DNA from: Ancylomarina subtilis
GTDB taxonomy: Bacteria > Bacteroidota > Bacteroidia > Bacteroidales > Marinifilaceae
Reading direction: 5' to 3'
DNA: 64,000 nt
NCBI RefSeq assembly: GCF_004217115.1
Contig: NZ_SHKN01000002.1
Location: 1 to 64,000 of the forward strand
The position numbers and the translations under genes are program-made. Of this stretch, positions 43,259-52,190 are shown in pieces. Below the pieces are notes generated by a model. It did not search any database, was not told the DNA's origin, and saw only the letters and a list, made by a program, of their open reading frames with translations. Positions within the stretch are counted from its first letter, which is position 1, and each line of letters opens with the position of its first letter.

Positions 43259-43292
43259 AAAAAAACCGATGATCTGATCATCGGTTTTTTAA
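43259..43292. terminator. Bidirectional terminator between murF-alr and the ferredoxin gene
   Basis: AAAAACCGATGATC and GATCATCGGTTTTT form a long perfect stem with T-runs on both strands. It can end transcription from both convergent genes. Confidence 0.85.
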
Positions 43293-43309
43293 TATCTGTA
43301 ACGATACGG

Positions 43310-43480
43310 TTATTCAGGATGAATAGCTTCTACAGGACAAGCATCAACGCAAGTACCACAGTCAGTACATAGATCTGCATCGATAACATAACGTTCATCT
43401 CCCATAGAGATTGCTTCAACTGGACATTCTCCTTCGCAAGAACCGCAAGAAATACAATCGTCGTTAATTACGTAAGCCAT
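43310..43480 (-). CDS. 2[4Fe-4S] ferredoxin
   Basis: A 56-residue small ferredoxin, MAYVINDDCISCGSCEGECP at the N-terminus. Two cluster motifs are seen: CISCGSCEGECP (9-20) and CTDCGTCVDACP (38-49). Each has the C-x2-C-x2-C-x3-C-P pattern that binds one [4Fe-4S] cluster through pairs of cysteines. It is a soluble one-electron carrier, probably for anaerobic redox enzymes. The short length without extensions is the clostridial/Bacteroidota type. It is a single gene with its own start ATG (43480) and shares a terminator with murF-alr. A redox partner is not adjacent. Confidence 0.96.
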   Translation of the reverse strand: MAYVINDDCISCGSCEGECPVEAISMGDERYVIDADLCTDCGTCVDACPVEAIHPE

Positions 43481-43676
43481 TGTGTTTTATTTTTTAGTGT
43501 TAATACTAATGCAAATGTAATATCATATTTTAAACTCAAAAAGAAAATGGGATAGAATTCCTCTATTTTAAAAGAGATTAAATAGTGAAACAAAGCCTTA
43601 TTATTTGAAGCTTAGTCTTAATAGTCAGTAAATAAAGACTTTTGTGTCTTGAAAGTGAAAATTATTTACAATAATC

Positions 43677-44864
43677 TTATTCTGATTTATTTAAGAAATC
43701 CACTGCTAAATAGGCCATTGTTCCCATTGAGGTTTCCAGACTTTGATCATCGGCATGGAAATTTGAGGTGTGTAAGCCACCCGATTTTTCTTTCTTAACG
43801 CCAAATCGATAAAAACATGCCGGGTATTTTTGGGAATAAAATCCAAAATCTTCTGTGGTCATTCTGATATCCATATCTTCAACCCTTTCAGAATCTAAAT
43901 AGGCAATGGCTGCGCCTTTCGCCGATCGGGTATGCTCGATGTGATTCACCAAATATGGATAACCATGTTTGATGTCCACTTCACATACTACTCCCATTCC
44001 CTTAGCTGTGTTTTGTGCTATGTCTGTGATTAATTGTTTGGCTTCTGCACGCCATTTTTCATCCATTGTTCTGAATGTTCCTTCAATAGCCACTTCTTGT
44101 GGAATAATGTTGGTTGCTCCTTCGGCTATCATACGACCAAATGACAGGACAGTGGGGATTCGTATATCGGCACGCCTGCTGACTACTTGTTGCAAGGCCA
44201 CAACGATATGAGAGGCTATTAGAACTGTATCATCGCAGCGATGAGGCATCGCGCCATGTCCACCTTTACCTTTAATCTTTAAATAAATTTCGTCTCCCGA
44301 GGCCATATACATTCCTTCACGAAAACCAACATGTCCGGATTCCATATCAGGTAAGACATGTTGTGCTATAATCAAATCGGGTTTCGGATTAAGCGCACCT
44401 TCCTCCATCATCATTCTGGCCCCGCCCGGAAGGAGTTCTTCTCCAGGTTGGAAAATGATTAAAACAGTGCCTTCCCATTCGTTTTTTAGTTCCTGAAGAA
44501 TTTTGGCTGTTCCAAGTAGGCTCGCCATATGCATGTCATGACCACAAGCATGCATGACGCCACTATTTTTTGAGCAAATTGAGTGGGAATCATTTTCTTT
44601 AATAGGTAAGGCATCCATATCTGCACGAAGAGCCAGTACTTTTTTGTTTGGGTTCTTCCCTTCAATTTTTCCAACGATACCCGTTTTTACAAAACCATTC
44701 TTGTAGGGAATACCATATTCATCCAATTTTTTTTGAATGAAGGCTGAAGTTTCGAACTCTTCAAAAGAAAGTTCAGGGTATTGGTGTAAATGAGTTCTGA
44801 TTGCCTTAATATCCTCAAGATAATTACGACTAAGTTCTTTTATTTTATTGATAATTTGTTCCAT
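43677..44864 (-). CDS. M20-family amidohydrolase (N-acyl-amino acid or hippurate hydrolase type)
   Basis: A 395-residue zinc or manganese-dependent hydrolase that removes acyl groups from amino acids or peptides. Metal-binding motifs are ALRADMDALPIKE (about 80-92), VMHACGHDMHMASLLG (about 104-119), FQPGEELLPGGARMM (about 140-154) and a late MTTEDFGFYSQ (about 344-354). A dimerisation domain lies in between (GKGGHGAMPHRCDDTV). No signal peptide is present, so it is cytoplasmic. The substrate cannot be decided between N-acyl-L-amino acids, hippurate, indole-acetyl-amino acids and others. The TauE/SafE gene lies 32 bases upstream on the same strand, suggesting a two-gene transcript. Confidence 0.9.
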   Translation of the reverse strand: MEQIINKIKELSRNYLEDIKAIRTHLHQYPELSFEEFETSAFIQKKLDEYGIPYKNGFVKTGIVGKIEGKNPNKKVLALRADMDALPIKENDSHSICSKNSGVMHACGHDMHMASLLGTAKILQELKNEWEGTVLIIFQPGEELLPGGARMMMEEGALNPKPDLIIAQHVLPDMESGHVGFREGMYMASGDEIYLKIKGKGGHGAMPHRCDDTVLIASHIVVALQQVVSRRADIRIPTVLSFGRMIAEGATNIIPQEVAIEGTFRTMDEKWRAEAKQLITDIAQNTAKGMGVVCEVDIKHGYPYLVNHIEHTRSAKGAAIAYLDSERVEDMDIRMTTEDFGFYSQKYPACFYRFGVKKEKSGGLHTSNFHADDQSLETSMGTMAYLAVDFLNKSE

Positions 44865-44896
44865 GAGTCATTTTCTAAACTGTTAGTCTTCATTTT

Positions 44897-45265
44897 TTAT
44901 TTGCCGGCAATCATCTTAATTGCAACAATTAACATGAAAAATCCAAATATCTTTTTCAGGGTTTTTGCCGGAAGATGTATAGAAACCAAGGACCCAATAT
45001 ATCCGCCAGCCACAAAGGCAATACATAAGATGAGCGCGACTTTAATGTCGATATGTCCTTCTTTATAATAATTATAAGCTGCCAATATACCTATAGGAGG
45101 CAACATAAAGGCTAAATTTGTTCCTTGAGCTTGGTGCTGGCTGTATCCAAATAAGAACATAAGAGCAGGTACAATAACAATTCCTCCACCTACACCTAAG
45201 CTGCCCCCAACCAGTCCGGCACTTAAGCCAATCAGGACGAGTAATAAAATATCCGAAATCTGCAT
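44897..45265 (-). CDS. TauE/SafE-family membrane protein, half-length
   Basis: A 122-residue inner-membrane protein with about four helices (DILLLVLIGLSAGLVGGSLG, TNLAFMLPPIGILAAYN, ALILCIAFVAGGYIGSLV, IFGFFMLIVAIKMIAG). The phrase GLVGGSLGVGGGIVIVPAL is the TauE/SafE signature. Full-length members have eight helices in two such halves, so this single-unit version presumably works as a dimer. Family members are thought to export sulfite, sulfoacetate or other anions; the substrate is unknown. It sits upstream of the M20 gene on the same strand. ATG at 45265 is the natural start. Confidence 0.85.
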   Translation of the reverse strand: MQISDILLLVLIGLSAGLVGGSLGVGGGIVIVPALMFLFGYSQHQAQGTNLAFMLPPIGILAAYNYYKEGHIDIKVALILCIAFVAGGYIGSLVSIHLPAKTLKKIFGFFMLIVAIKMIAGK

Positions 45266-45570
45266 GTTTAAAATGAATAGGTACAGAAAGTAAAATTAGG
45301 AAAATCAATTTAAGAATCAATTTTAATCTTTTATGGATGAAGATTGTGAAGTATATGATAAGTTAAAGTGGTAAGTTTTTTTCGATTACAGCACTCTGTA
45401 AGTCACAATGACTAATCATTAACAAGGATTTAAAGATATAATGGGGAGTTTTATCTGATTTTAATTATTTTTGTCTGAATGATTTCTTAGGAAATCATAA
45501 TTTAGTCTTTTTTATAACTGTATTTCAAATAGCATAAAAAGCTGTTTGAAATATTTTAATAGAATATTTT
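45266..45570 (+). other. Intergenic region before the DUF1573 gene
   Basis: About 305 AT-rich bases between divergent genes. A -7 element for the DUF1573 gene (45466-45473) is listed separately. No gene is visible. Confidence 0.5.
45466..45473 (+). promoter_or_regulatory. -7 promoter element of the DUF1573 gene
   Basis: TATTTTTG followed by TCTG; the start codon is about 98 bases downstream. Confidence 0.4.
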
Positions 45571-46665
45571 ATGAGAATTTTTCATGTACTATTGATTGGA
45601 TTAATCCTATCAAGTTTTGGAGCGATTGCTCAGGACACAAAACCGTTGATAGAATTTAAATCTAAGACTCACGACTTTGGAACCCTAAAAGAAGAGAATG
45701 GGAAGCAGGTTTATTCTTTTGAATTTGTAAACAAGGGCACTTCTCCGATTATTATTAAAAATGTAAGATCGTCATGTGGGTGTACAACTCCGGATTGGAG
45801 TAAGGCTCCTGTGGCCCCAGGTCAGAAAGGTTTTGTTAAAACAACTTTTGATCCTAAAAATCGTCCGGGTTCATTTAATAAGTCAATAACAGTTACTTCA
45901 AATAGCAACCCTCCAATTTCGATTCTTCGTATTACGGGTAAGGTGTCTCCACGTGTTAAAACGGTACTGGATTCATTCCCTCGTATGATGTCAGGTCTTA
46001 GAATGCCTAATAATCATTTCCCAATGACTAAGGTCAAGAGCAATGAAATTAAGGAAGCTACTCTTGAGGTGTATAATGATACGGATAGTGTAATGACTGT
46101 GGCTTTCAGAAGAGTTCCTGCACATTTGAAAATAAAACTTGTACCCGAAAAAATTGCACCTAAAAAACGAGCTAAGGTTGTAGTTGTATACGATGCAGCT
46201 AAAAAGAATGACTGGGGTTTTGTTACCGATTATTTGGATGTTCTGGTTAATGGAAAATTTGAACCTCGAAATCGTTTTACAATTAGTGCTGATATTATTG
46301 AAGATTTTGGACAGTTATCTGATGAAGAGTTAGCTAAAGCGCCAAAATTAGAATTTGAAGAAAAAGTTTTCAATTTTGGTGAATTACAGCAAGGTGAAAA
46401 GGCTGAACATACATTCTTAATGAAAAACACAGGTAAGTCTGATCTTTTGATTCGAAAGACAAAAACATCTTGTGGTTGTACGGCTATTTCTCCTCAGTCT
46501 AAAATTATTAAAGCCGGTGAATCTACTGAGTTGAAAGTTATTTTTAATTCCAGAGGAAAACGAGGCCGTCAAAACAAACGCATTACTGTTATAACCAATG
46601 CACCTACATCGTCAACTGTTAATTTGCGAGTTATGGGGAATGTGGTTATGCCAAAAGTAAATTAA
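45571..46665 (+). CDS. Secreted protein with two DUF1573 domains
   Basis: A 364-residue exported protein; signal peptide VLLIGLILSSFGAIA (cleavage near residue 21). It has two DUF1573 domains: about 27-130 (EFKSKTHDFGTLKEENG, SSCGCTTPDWSKAPVAPGQK) and about 265-362 (FEEKVFNFGELQQGEKAEHT, TSCGCTAISPQS). These are Ig-like folds known from many Bacteroidota periplasmic and surface proteins, with a conserved SCGCT pair in each. A middle domain of about 130 residues links them. Function is not known. It is a single gene with its own promoter element and terminator. Confidence 0.87.
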   Translation: MRIFHVLLIGLILSSFGAIAQDTKPLIEFKSKTHDFGTLKEENGKQVYSFEFVNKGTSPIIIKNVRSSCGCTTPDWSKAPVAPGQKGFVKTTFDPKNRPGSFNKSITVTSNSNPPISILRITGKVSPRVKTVLDSFPRMMSGLRMPNNHFPMTKVKSNEIKEATLEVYNDTDSVMTVAFRRVPAHLKIKLVPEKIAPKKRAKVVVVYDAAKKNDWGFVTDYLDVLVNGKFEPRNRFTISADIIEDFGQLSDEELAKAPKLEFEEKVFNFGELQQGEKAEHTFLMKNTGKSDLLIRKTKTSCGCTAISPQSKIIKAGESTELKVIFNSRGKRGRQNKRITVITNAPTSSTVNLRVMGNVVMPKVN

Positions 46666-46713
46666 ATTCAGAAAAGGGATAACAATATCATTATTGTTAG
46701 AAAATATAGCGTT

Positions 46714-46752
46714 AAAAAAGGTTGTTGGAATGTCATTTCAACAACCTTTTTT
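46714..46752 (+). terminator. Terminator of the DUF1573 gene
   Basis: AAAAAGGTTGTTG and CAACAACCTTTTT pair closely with GAATGTCATTT as loop, followed by a T-run. Confidence 0.85.
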
Positions 46753-46927
46753 TTATTCTGAAATGTGATTCTTTCAGGCCGATTTACTTAGGCTTGAGTT
46801 CGTTTTTTTTTTAACTTCGCATAAGCATTTGTCATCTTAGGATTTCAAATGTGATAGAATTTCTTTACAAATTTTGATGTAAAAAGATAAGATCGTTATA
46901 TCGCCTTTAAGTAAAAAATATACAGTC

Positions 46928-48055
46928 ATGGTAGATAAAAAAGATAAAGGACATATCGAAAATGATCCTTCATTCAAGGGGTTGTCTGTTAATTCCGGCA
47001 TAAGTCAACCACCTTCAATAAACCCTAAAATAGCAGAACGTCTTAAAAATAGGAAAAGAAAGAAATATACTATTGAAGAGTATGTGAAAGGTATATTGGA
47101 TGGTAATATGGCTATTTTAAGTCAGGCCATCACTTTGGTTGAGAGTTCAAAGTTTGAACACCAAAAGGTGGCTCAGGAAATTATTGAGCGCTGTTTACCC
47201 TATTCTGGTAAATCAACTCGAATAGGAATTACGGGTGTGCCTGGCGCTGGGAAAAGTACCTTTATCGAAGCTTTTGGAAAGCATGTAACAGCTATGGGAC
47301 ACAAGTTGGCTGTTTTGGCTATTGACCCAAGTAGTGAGAGAACCAAAGGGAGTATTTTGGGTGATAAAACACGGATGGAAGAACTGGCCGTAGATCCTCA
47401 TGCATATATACGTCCGTCACCATCTGCGGGTTCATTAGGCGGCGTGGCACGTAAAACTCGTGAGAGTTTAATTCTCTGTGAGGCTGCGGGTTTTGACACC
47501 ATTTTAATTGAAACTGTCGGGGTGGGGCAGTCCGAAACGGCTGTTCATTCTATGGTCGATTTCTTTTTGCTGATTCAGATTGCAGGTGCTGGTGACGAAT
47601 TGCAAGGCATCAAACGCGGTATTATGGAGATGGCTGATGCCATTGCCATTAATAAGTGTGATGGAAGCAATATCACCAAAGCGAAATTGGCACGCGTTCA
47701 ATTTGAAAATGCCTTACATTTATTTCCTCTGTCACCTTCAAAATGGTCACCAAAGGTGTTGAGTTGTTCGTCTCTTGAGCGTACAGGAATAAATGAAATC
47801 TGGGATACCATCATGGATTATTGTCAGCATACCCAGGAGAATAATTACTTCGATCACCGTAGACGTGAGCAAGCAAAATATTGGATGTATGAAACAATTC
47901 ATGAACAATTAAGAGATAATTTTTATCACGATAAGAAAATCAAAGGGATGATTCCTGATTTTGAATCAAAAGTTTTAAGTGATGAGATGAGCTCTTTTAT
48001 AGCTGCTTATAAATTATTGAACACGTATTACGACGAGGTAAAAAAAGGGGAATAA
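46928..48055 (+). CDS. meaB: Methylmalonyl-CoA mutase-associated GTPase (G3E family)
   Basis: A 375-residue GTPase that protects and reloads B12-dependent methylmalonyl-CoA mutase. After a variable N-terminal ~55 residues, the P-loop is GVPGAGKSTFIEAFG (about 104-118). Further motifs are LAVLAIDPSSERTKGSILG and DKTRMEELAVDPHAYIRPSP, then LIETVGVGQSE (Walker B-like) and AINKCDG for guanine recognition. The C-terminal helices are the dimerisation part. The mutase genes are not in this window. Along with the carboxyltransferase and biotin carrier at 9.2-11.1 kb, it points to propionate-succinate metabolism. Single gene without a clear operon. Confidence 0.94.
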   Translation: MVDKKDKGHIENDPSFKGLSVNSGISQPPSINPKIAERLKNRKRKKYTIEEYVKGILDGNMAILSQAITLVESSKFEHQKVAQEIIERCLPYSGKSTRIGITGVPGAGKSTFIEAFGKHVTAMGHKLAVLAIDPSSERTKGSILGDKTRMEELAVDPHAYIRPSPSAGSLGGVARKTRESLILCEAAGFDTILIETVGVGQSETAVHSMVDFFLLIQIAGAGDELQGIKRGIMEMADAIAINKCDGSNITKAKLARVQFENALHLFPLSPSKWSPKVLSCSSLERTGINEIWDTIMDYCQHTQENNYFDHRRREQAKYWMYETIHEQLRDNFYHDKKIKGMIPDFESKVLSDEMSSFIAAYKLLNTYYDEVKKGE

Positions 48056-48192
48056 CGCCCCTTATATGTAATACATCTGATTAAAACCAATATTAATGGT
48101 TTATATGATACACTTATCGAAATAAGTTTCTGGACTCAAATTAATTAATTAGTTTTAGCGGATTCTAAACTTAAAATTTTAAAACACATTTT

Positions 48193-49290
48193 ATGAAAAA
48201 ATTACTTTTCGTGGGCGTTGCAATTTCAGTTTTATTTGCTGCATGCAATACTCAAAAAAAATACGAACTTTCAGGTAAGATTGAAGGTCAAACAGAGGGG
48301 AAAATCTTTCTGAATATTGAAAAAGACAGACAACTTGTGAAGATTGATTCAGCTGATATTGTAAATGGTGAATTTAAAATCGAAGGAAGTGTCGCTGTTC
48401 CTGATATGTATTATTTACAAATAGGAGACAAAAGAGGCGCAATTCCTGTATTTCTAGAGAATGCACCGATTCAGGTTGAAGCAAATATTGAAGCTTTGCG
48501 TGATGCAAAAATTACGGGGTCTGCTACTCAGGATCTTTATAAGAAATTTGTGGATTCTATGATGGAATACAAGGCTAAACAAGAACCTATTGTTGCGGCT
48601 TATAGAAAAGCAAATGCTGAAAAAGATGAAGAAGCTGTTAAAAAGGCAATTGCTGAATATGATGCAATTGATGCCGAAAAAATGGAAAACATCAAGAAAT
48701 TTGTTAAAGCGAACAGTAATTCTGCAGCAGTTGCTATTGTAACTAAAAATAACCTTCTTAACCAGTTAAAAGTTAACGAGGTTGAGGAGTTGTATAATAC
48801 TTTTGGCAAAGATGTTAAAGCGACTCGAAGCGCTATTGCCATCAATGACAGAATTGAATTATTAAATAAAGTTGCCGTTGGTCAACCAGCTCCTGACTTT
48901 ACTTTAAATACACCAGAAGGTACACCTTTTAGCCTTTCAAGTCTTAAAGGTAAGGTTGTTGTTATGGATTTCTGGGCATCATGGTGTGGTCCTTGTCGTA
49001 GAGAAAACCCTCATATGGTAGAAATTTACAATGAACTGCATGATAAAGGCGTTGAGTTTTTAGGTGTTTCATTGGATAAGAAAAAAGAGGATTGGATTAA
49101 AGCTATTGAAAAAGATGGCTTAATCTGGAATCATGTTTCTGATCTTGAGTATTGGAATTCTGCTGCTGCTAAACTTTATGGAATCAATTCTATTCCTGCA
49201 ACTGTAGTTATCGATCAGAATGGCGTTATTGTTGCCAATAAAGTATTTGGTGACGAGCTAAAGGCTGAACTAGATAAATTATTGAAGTAG
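48193..49290 (+). CDS. Thioredoxin-like lipoprotein with DUF4369 domain (TlpA type)
   Basis: A 365-residue exported lipoprotein: signal peptide [17 protein letters not shown] with the lipobox cysteine at about residue 17 (FAAC). A DUF4369 domain follows (about 22-115, [19 protein letters not shown]). After a helical linker (about 115-225), a thioredoxin-fold domain (about 232-365) carries the CxxC site in [14 protein letters not shown] (about 262-275) and the cis-proline in [11 protein letters not shown]. Such proteins reduce or oxidise cysteines in the periplasm. The cell sends the secreted cysteine-containing proteins of the island through the same compartment, but a link is only a guess. 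Followed by a strong terminator. Confidence 0.92.
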   Translation: MKKLLFVGVAISVLFAACNTQKKYELSGKIEGQTEGKIFLNIEKDRQLVKIDSADIVNGEFKIEGSVAVPDMYYLQIGDKRGAIPVFLENAPIQVEANIEALRDAKITGSATQDLYKKFVDSMMEYKAKQEPIVAAYRKANAEKDEEAVKKAIAEYDAIDAEKMENIKKFVKANSNSAAVAIVTKNNLLNQLKVNEVEELYNTFGKDVKATRSAIAINDRIELLNKVAVGQPAPDFTLNTPEGTPFSLSSLKGKVVVMDFWASWCGPCRRENPHMVEIYNELHDKGVEFLGVSLDKKKEDWIKAIEKDGLIWNHVSDLEYWNSAAAKLYGINSIPATVVIDQNGVIVANKVFGDELKAELDKLLK

Positions 49291-49321
49291 TCAAGATTTA
49301 CAGAAGGAAACTTCTCGTAAG

Positions 49322-49357
49322 AAAAGCCTGAGTGATTATTGTCACTCAGGCTTTTTT
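49322..49357 (+). terminator. Terminator of the thioredoxin-like gene
   Basis: AAGCCTGAGTGA and TCACTCAGGCTT form a perfect stem with a TTATTG loop, followed by seven T. Confidence 0.88.
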
Positions 49358-49375
49358 TATGGCATTTAAAGGCAT

Positions 49376-49412
49376 GAAAAAAGGGAATTCATATGATGAA
49401 TTCCCTTTTAAT
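49376..49412 (-). terminator. Terminator of the Crp/Fnr regulator gene
   Basis: AAGGGAATTCAT and ATGAATTCCCTT form a perfect stem around ATG; on the minus strand it is followed by a six-T run. It lies 15 bases from the stop codon of the regulator gene. Confidence 0.8.
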
Positions 49413-49426
49413 ATCTATGGCTAGGA

Positions 49427-50143
49427 TTAACCTAGTTTACTAATTCGATCTAGCTTAACCTTATCTAAAATTTTAATTTTCCGACCATCAATCGCAATCA
49501 CACCTTCGCCTGCAAAGGTCGATAGTGTTCGAATTGCATTTGAGGTTGTCATGTTGGATAAGTTTGCAATATCTTCTCTTGACAGGTAGACTTTGATGGT
49601 GACTCCGTCGTCCTCGAAACCGTATGTGTCGCGAAGGAATAGTAGTGATTCTGCCAAACGTCCACGAATATGTTTTTGAGTTAAAGTAACGGTTCTGTTA
49701 TTAGAGAATCCCAATTCGGTTGCAAAAGAACGAATGATACTTAATGAAAGTTCAGAATTTGTTTTGATCAGTTTTAGAATCATGTCATAACTAACGGTAC
49801 AAGTGATTGAATCTTCAATAGCAACTGCAGATGCAATATTGTTTTCTTCTGCGAAAAGAGCTCTGTACCCAATAAAACCAACTGGTTTAGCCATACGTAC
49901 AATTTGCTCACGACCGCCAACACCTTCTTTGAATATTTTAACTTTCCCTTCTTTCAATGAGATGAGCCCAAGAGGTTTTTCACCTTCTTTGTAAATATAT
50001 TCACCTTTCTTAAAAAAGCTACAACTCATATTTTGAAGTAAATTCTCTTTTTCTTCTGGAGAAAGAACATTGAAAACTGAATTCGGATTGTTAATTACCT
50101 CAACGCAGATTTGTTCTCTAATCTTTTTTTCACTCTCAATCAT
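49427..50143 (-). CDS. Crp/Fnr-family transcriptional regulator
   Basis: A 238-residue regulator with a cyclic-nucleotide-binding type domain (about 28-140, SFFKKGEYIYKEGEKPLGLI, GGREQIVRMAKPVGFIGYRA) and a winged-helix DNA-binding domain (about 165-225, LSREDIANLSNMTTSNAIRT). The frame is open to an ATG at 50224, but a complete promoter (TTTG-19-TACATTTG, 50195-50225) lies over that start. I therefore use ATG 50143. No cysteine cluster for iron-sulfur binding is seen in the N-terminus, so it is not an FNR-type oxygen sensor. Target genes and ligand are unknown. Single gene. Confidence 0.9.
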   Translation of the reverse strand: MIESEKKIREQICVEVINNPNSVFNVLSPEEKENLLQNMSCSFFKKGEYIYKEGEKPLGLISLKEGKVKIFKEGVGGREQIVRMAKPVGFIGYRALFAEENNIASAVAIEDSITCTVSYDMILKLIKTNSELSLSIIRSFATELGFSNNRTVTLTQKHIRGRLAESLLFLRDTYGFEDDGVTIKVYLSREDIANLSNMTTSNAIRTLSTFAGEGVIAIDGRKIKILDKVKLDRISKLG

Positions 50144-50194
50144 GATCGGATCTGGTGTATGAATTTTAGTAATCGGATATGTTATAAAACATTC

Positions 50195-50225
50195 CAAATG
50201 TATGAAAATCAAATTAAATGGCAAA
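50195..50225 (-). promoter_or_regulatory. Promoter of the Crp/Fnr regulator gene
   Basis: TTTG (50222-50225), a 19-base spacer and TACATTTG (50195-50202) on the minus strand: a full match to the Bacteroidota primary promoter. It sets the transcription start near 50188 and rules out translation from 50224. Confidence 0.75.
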
Positions 50226-50297
50226 AGGAATAAAGAAATTAATCTTCAATCATTTTGTGTGTTTAATTATCAGACATTCAGGTGCTTTTGACTTTTT

Positions 50298-51944
50298 CTA
50301 ATGTTTAGCAACCAAAGGAATCTTTCTGCCATAGCCAAAAGCCTTCGACGAAACGCGTAAAACAGGTGCTGTTTGAAATCTTTTATACTCGTTCATATTC
50401 ACCAAACGAATTATCTTATCAACCACCTCTTTAGCAAAACCTTGTTCTATAATTTCATTCACAGGCATATTCTTTTCGATATATAAAAAAAGAATTTTAT
50501 CCAGAATGTCGTAGTCTGGTAAGGAATCGGAGTCTTTCTGGTCAGGTCGTAATTCAGCTGAAGGCGGTTTTACAATACTATTAAGTGGAATAACCTCTTT
50601 GTCTTTGTTCATATAATAGGCCAGTTTAAAGACATCTGTTTTGTAAACATCACCTAAGACGGCAAGGCCACCATTCATATCGCCATAAAGTGTGCCGTAG
50701 CCCACCGCTGATTCACTCTTATTGGAGGTATTGAGCAGGATATGGCCAAATTTATTGGATAAGCCCATCATCAGAGTTCCTCTGATTCGTGCCTGGATGT
50801 TTTCTTCAGCAACATTAAAAGGCAAGTCGCCAAAAATAGGAGCGAGGCTGGCTTCAAAAGATTTGAAGATATCCTGAATAGGAACAATTTCGTACTGGAT
50901 ACCCAGGTTGTTTGCCAAATCGATGGCATCTTTTACCGAATGATCTGACGAAAATTCAGAAGGCATGAGTAAAACACGAACATTTTCTTTCCCAAGCGCT
51001 CTTTCAGCTAAAACAACGGTGACGGCTGAATCAATCCCTCCGGATAGCCCTAGTGTTGCTTTTTTAAAACCCATTTTCTGAAAATAGTCTTTTAAGCCCA
51101 GAACCAGAGCGTCGTGTATTTTTTCGATATAATCGATCTCTTTTTCTTCAACCTTTAAGTTTTCAATTTCATCGAGATTGATAAGCGCATAATCTTCTTC
51201 AAAATAGTTGAGTCGACACGCCACGTCTCCCTTTGAGTTGAGCACCATTGAATCGCCATCAAAAATTAATTCGGTATTGGCACCAATTTGATTCACATAG
51301 ATAAGGGGTAATTGATATCTTTTTGATACAGCATGAAGAATTTCTGTTCGAATGTGTCGCTGATTGTGTGAAAATGGTGAGGCTGCAATATTGACAACAA
51401 AATCAGGTTTAAGAGGGTTCAACTGTTCCATAGGTGAAATGGTATACAGGGCTTCCTTTGCAAAATTATTATCAACAGGCTGTTGCTCCCATAAATCCTC
51501 ACAGATCGTTATGGCTATTTTTTTCCCTTTGTATTCAACCAAACTATACTCCGTATTTGGCTCGAAGTAACGATATTCATCAAAAATATCATAGGTTGGC
51601 AGGAGGGTTTTATTGTGTATACTCTGAATTTTCCCCTCGCTGATGAAAAAGGCCGAATTGTACAAGTTTTTTCCTTTAGCATGAGGATTGATTGAAGGAC
51701 CACCAACAACGGCTGCAATATCGATACAATGAGTGGCTACCTGATTCATGGCAGCCTGTGTTTTTTCAATAAAATCTTTTCGTTCCAATAAATCTTTAGG
51801 TGGGTAACCGCAGATTGCCAGCTCAGAAAAAACGACAAGATCTGCCTTCTCAGTCTTGGCTTTTTCGATAGCCGTAATGATTTTATCCGTATTAAGTTCG
51901 AAATTTCCTATATGATAGTTAAGTTGTGCTAGAACAATCTTCAT
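50298..51944 (-). CDS. nadE: NAD+ synthase, glutamine-hydrolysing
   Basis: Last step of NAD+ synthesis: amidation of nicotinic acid adenine dinucleotide using glutamine. The 548 residues have an N-terminal nitrilase-type glutaminase (about 1-250). Its catalytic Glu is in VVFSELAICGYPP, its Lys in HNKTLLPTYDIFDEYRYFEP and its Cys in IAITICEDLWEQ. The C-terminal synthase (about 270-548) contains the ATP pyrophosphatase loop LGLSGGIDSAVTVVLA and STLY-type GYGTLYGDMNGGL, VYKTDVFKLA and PPSAELRPDQKDSDSLPDY. The two-domain form uses glutamine rather than ammonia. Divergent from gldB. Confidence 0.95.
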   Translation of the reverse strand: MKIVLAQLNYHIGNFELNTDKIITAIEKAKTEKADLVVFSELAICGYPPKDLLERKDFIEKTQAAMNQVATHCIDIAAVVGGPSINPHAKGKNLYNSAFFISEGKIQSIHNKTLLPTYDIFDEYRYFEPNTEYSLVEYKGKKIAITICEDLWEQQPVDNNFAKEALYTISPMEQLNPLKPDFVVNIAASPFSHNQRHIRTEILHAVSKRYQLPLIYVNQIGANTELIFDGDSMVLNSKGDVACRLNYFEEDYALINLDEIENLKVEEKEIDYIEKIHDALVLGLKDYFQKMGFKKATLGLSGGIDSAVTVVLAERALGKENVRVLLMPSEFSSDHSVKDAIDLANNLGIQYEIVPIQDIFKSFEASLAPIFGDLPFNVAEENIQARIRGTLMMGLSNKFGHILLNTSNKSESAVGYGTLYGDMNGGLAVLGDVYKTDVFKLAYYMNKDKEVIPLNSIVKPPSAELRPDQKDSDSLPDYDILDKILFLYIEKNMPVNEIIEQGFAKEVVDKIIRLVNMNEYKRFQTAPVLRVSSKAFGYGRKIPLVAKH

Positions 51945-51996
51945 TTCTGTATGATTTGTACGATAATTTGATTTAATCCCCTCTTGGGGTGATGGG

Positions 51997-52004
51997 CAAA
52001 GTTA
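51997..52004 (-). promoter_or_regulatory. -7 promoter element of nadE
   Basis: TAACTTTG on the minus strand fits TAnnTTTG, about 53 bases before the start codon; no exact -33 element. Confidence 0.4.
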
Positions 52005-52083
52005 ATGATAAATCATTAATCTTTTAAAGCTCAATGCCCTAATGAATAGACAAATTTTAGAGCTAGAAATATGGCTTTTTAAC

Positions 52084-52113
52084 TTTGATGCCTCCCGTAT
52101 TTTGGTAATTTTG
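52084..52113 (+). promoter_or_regulatory. gldB promoter
   Basis: TTTG (52084-52087), an 18-base spacer and TAATTTTG (52106-52113): both elements of the Bacteroidota promoter at normal spacing. The gldB start codon is 78 bases downstream. Confidence 0.72.
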
Positions 52114-52190
52114 AATGGAACTTATTTTTCAATAAAGTAGAATATGCTTTTTTTGTTTATAAGTTCAGCCATAAATTTAATTGTTATAAA

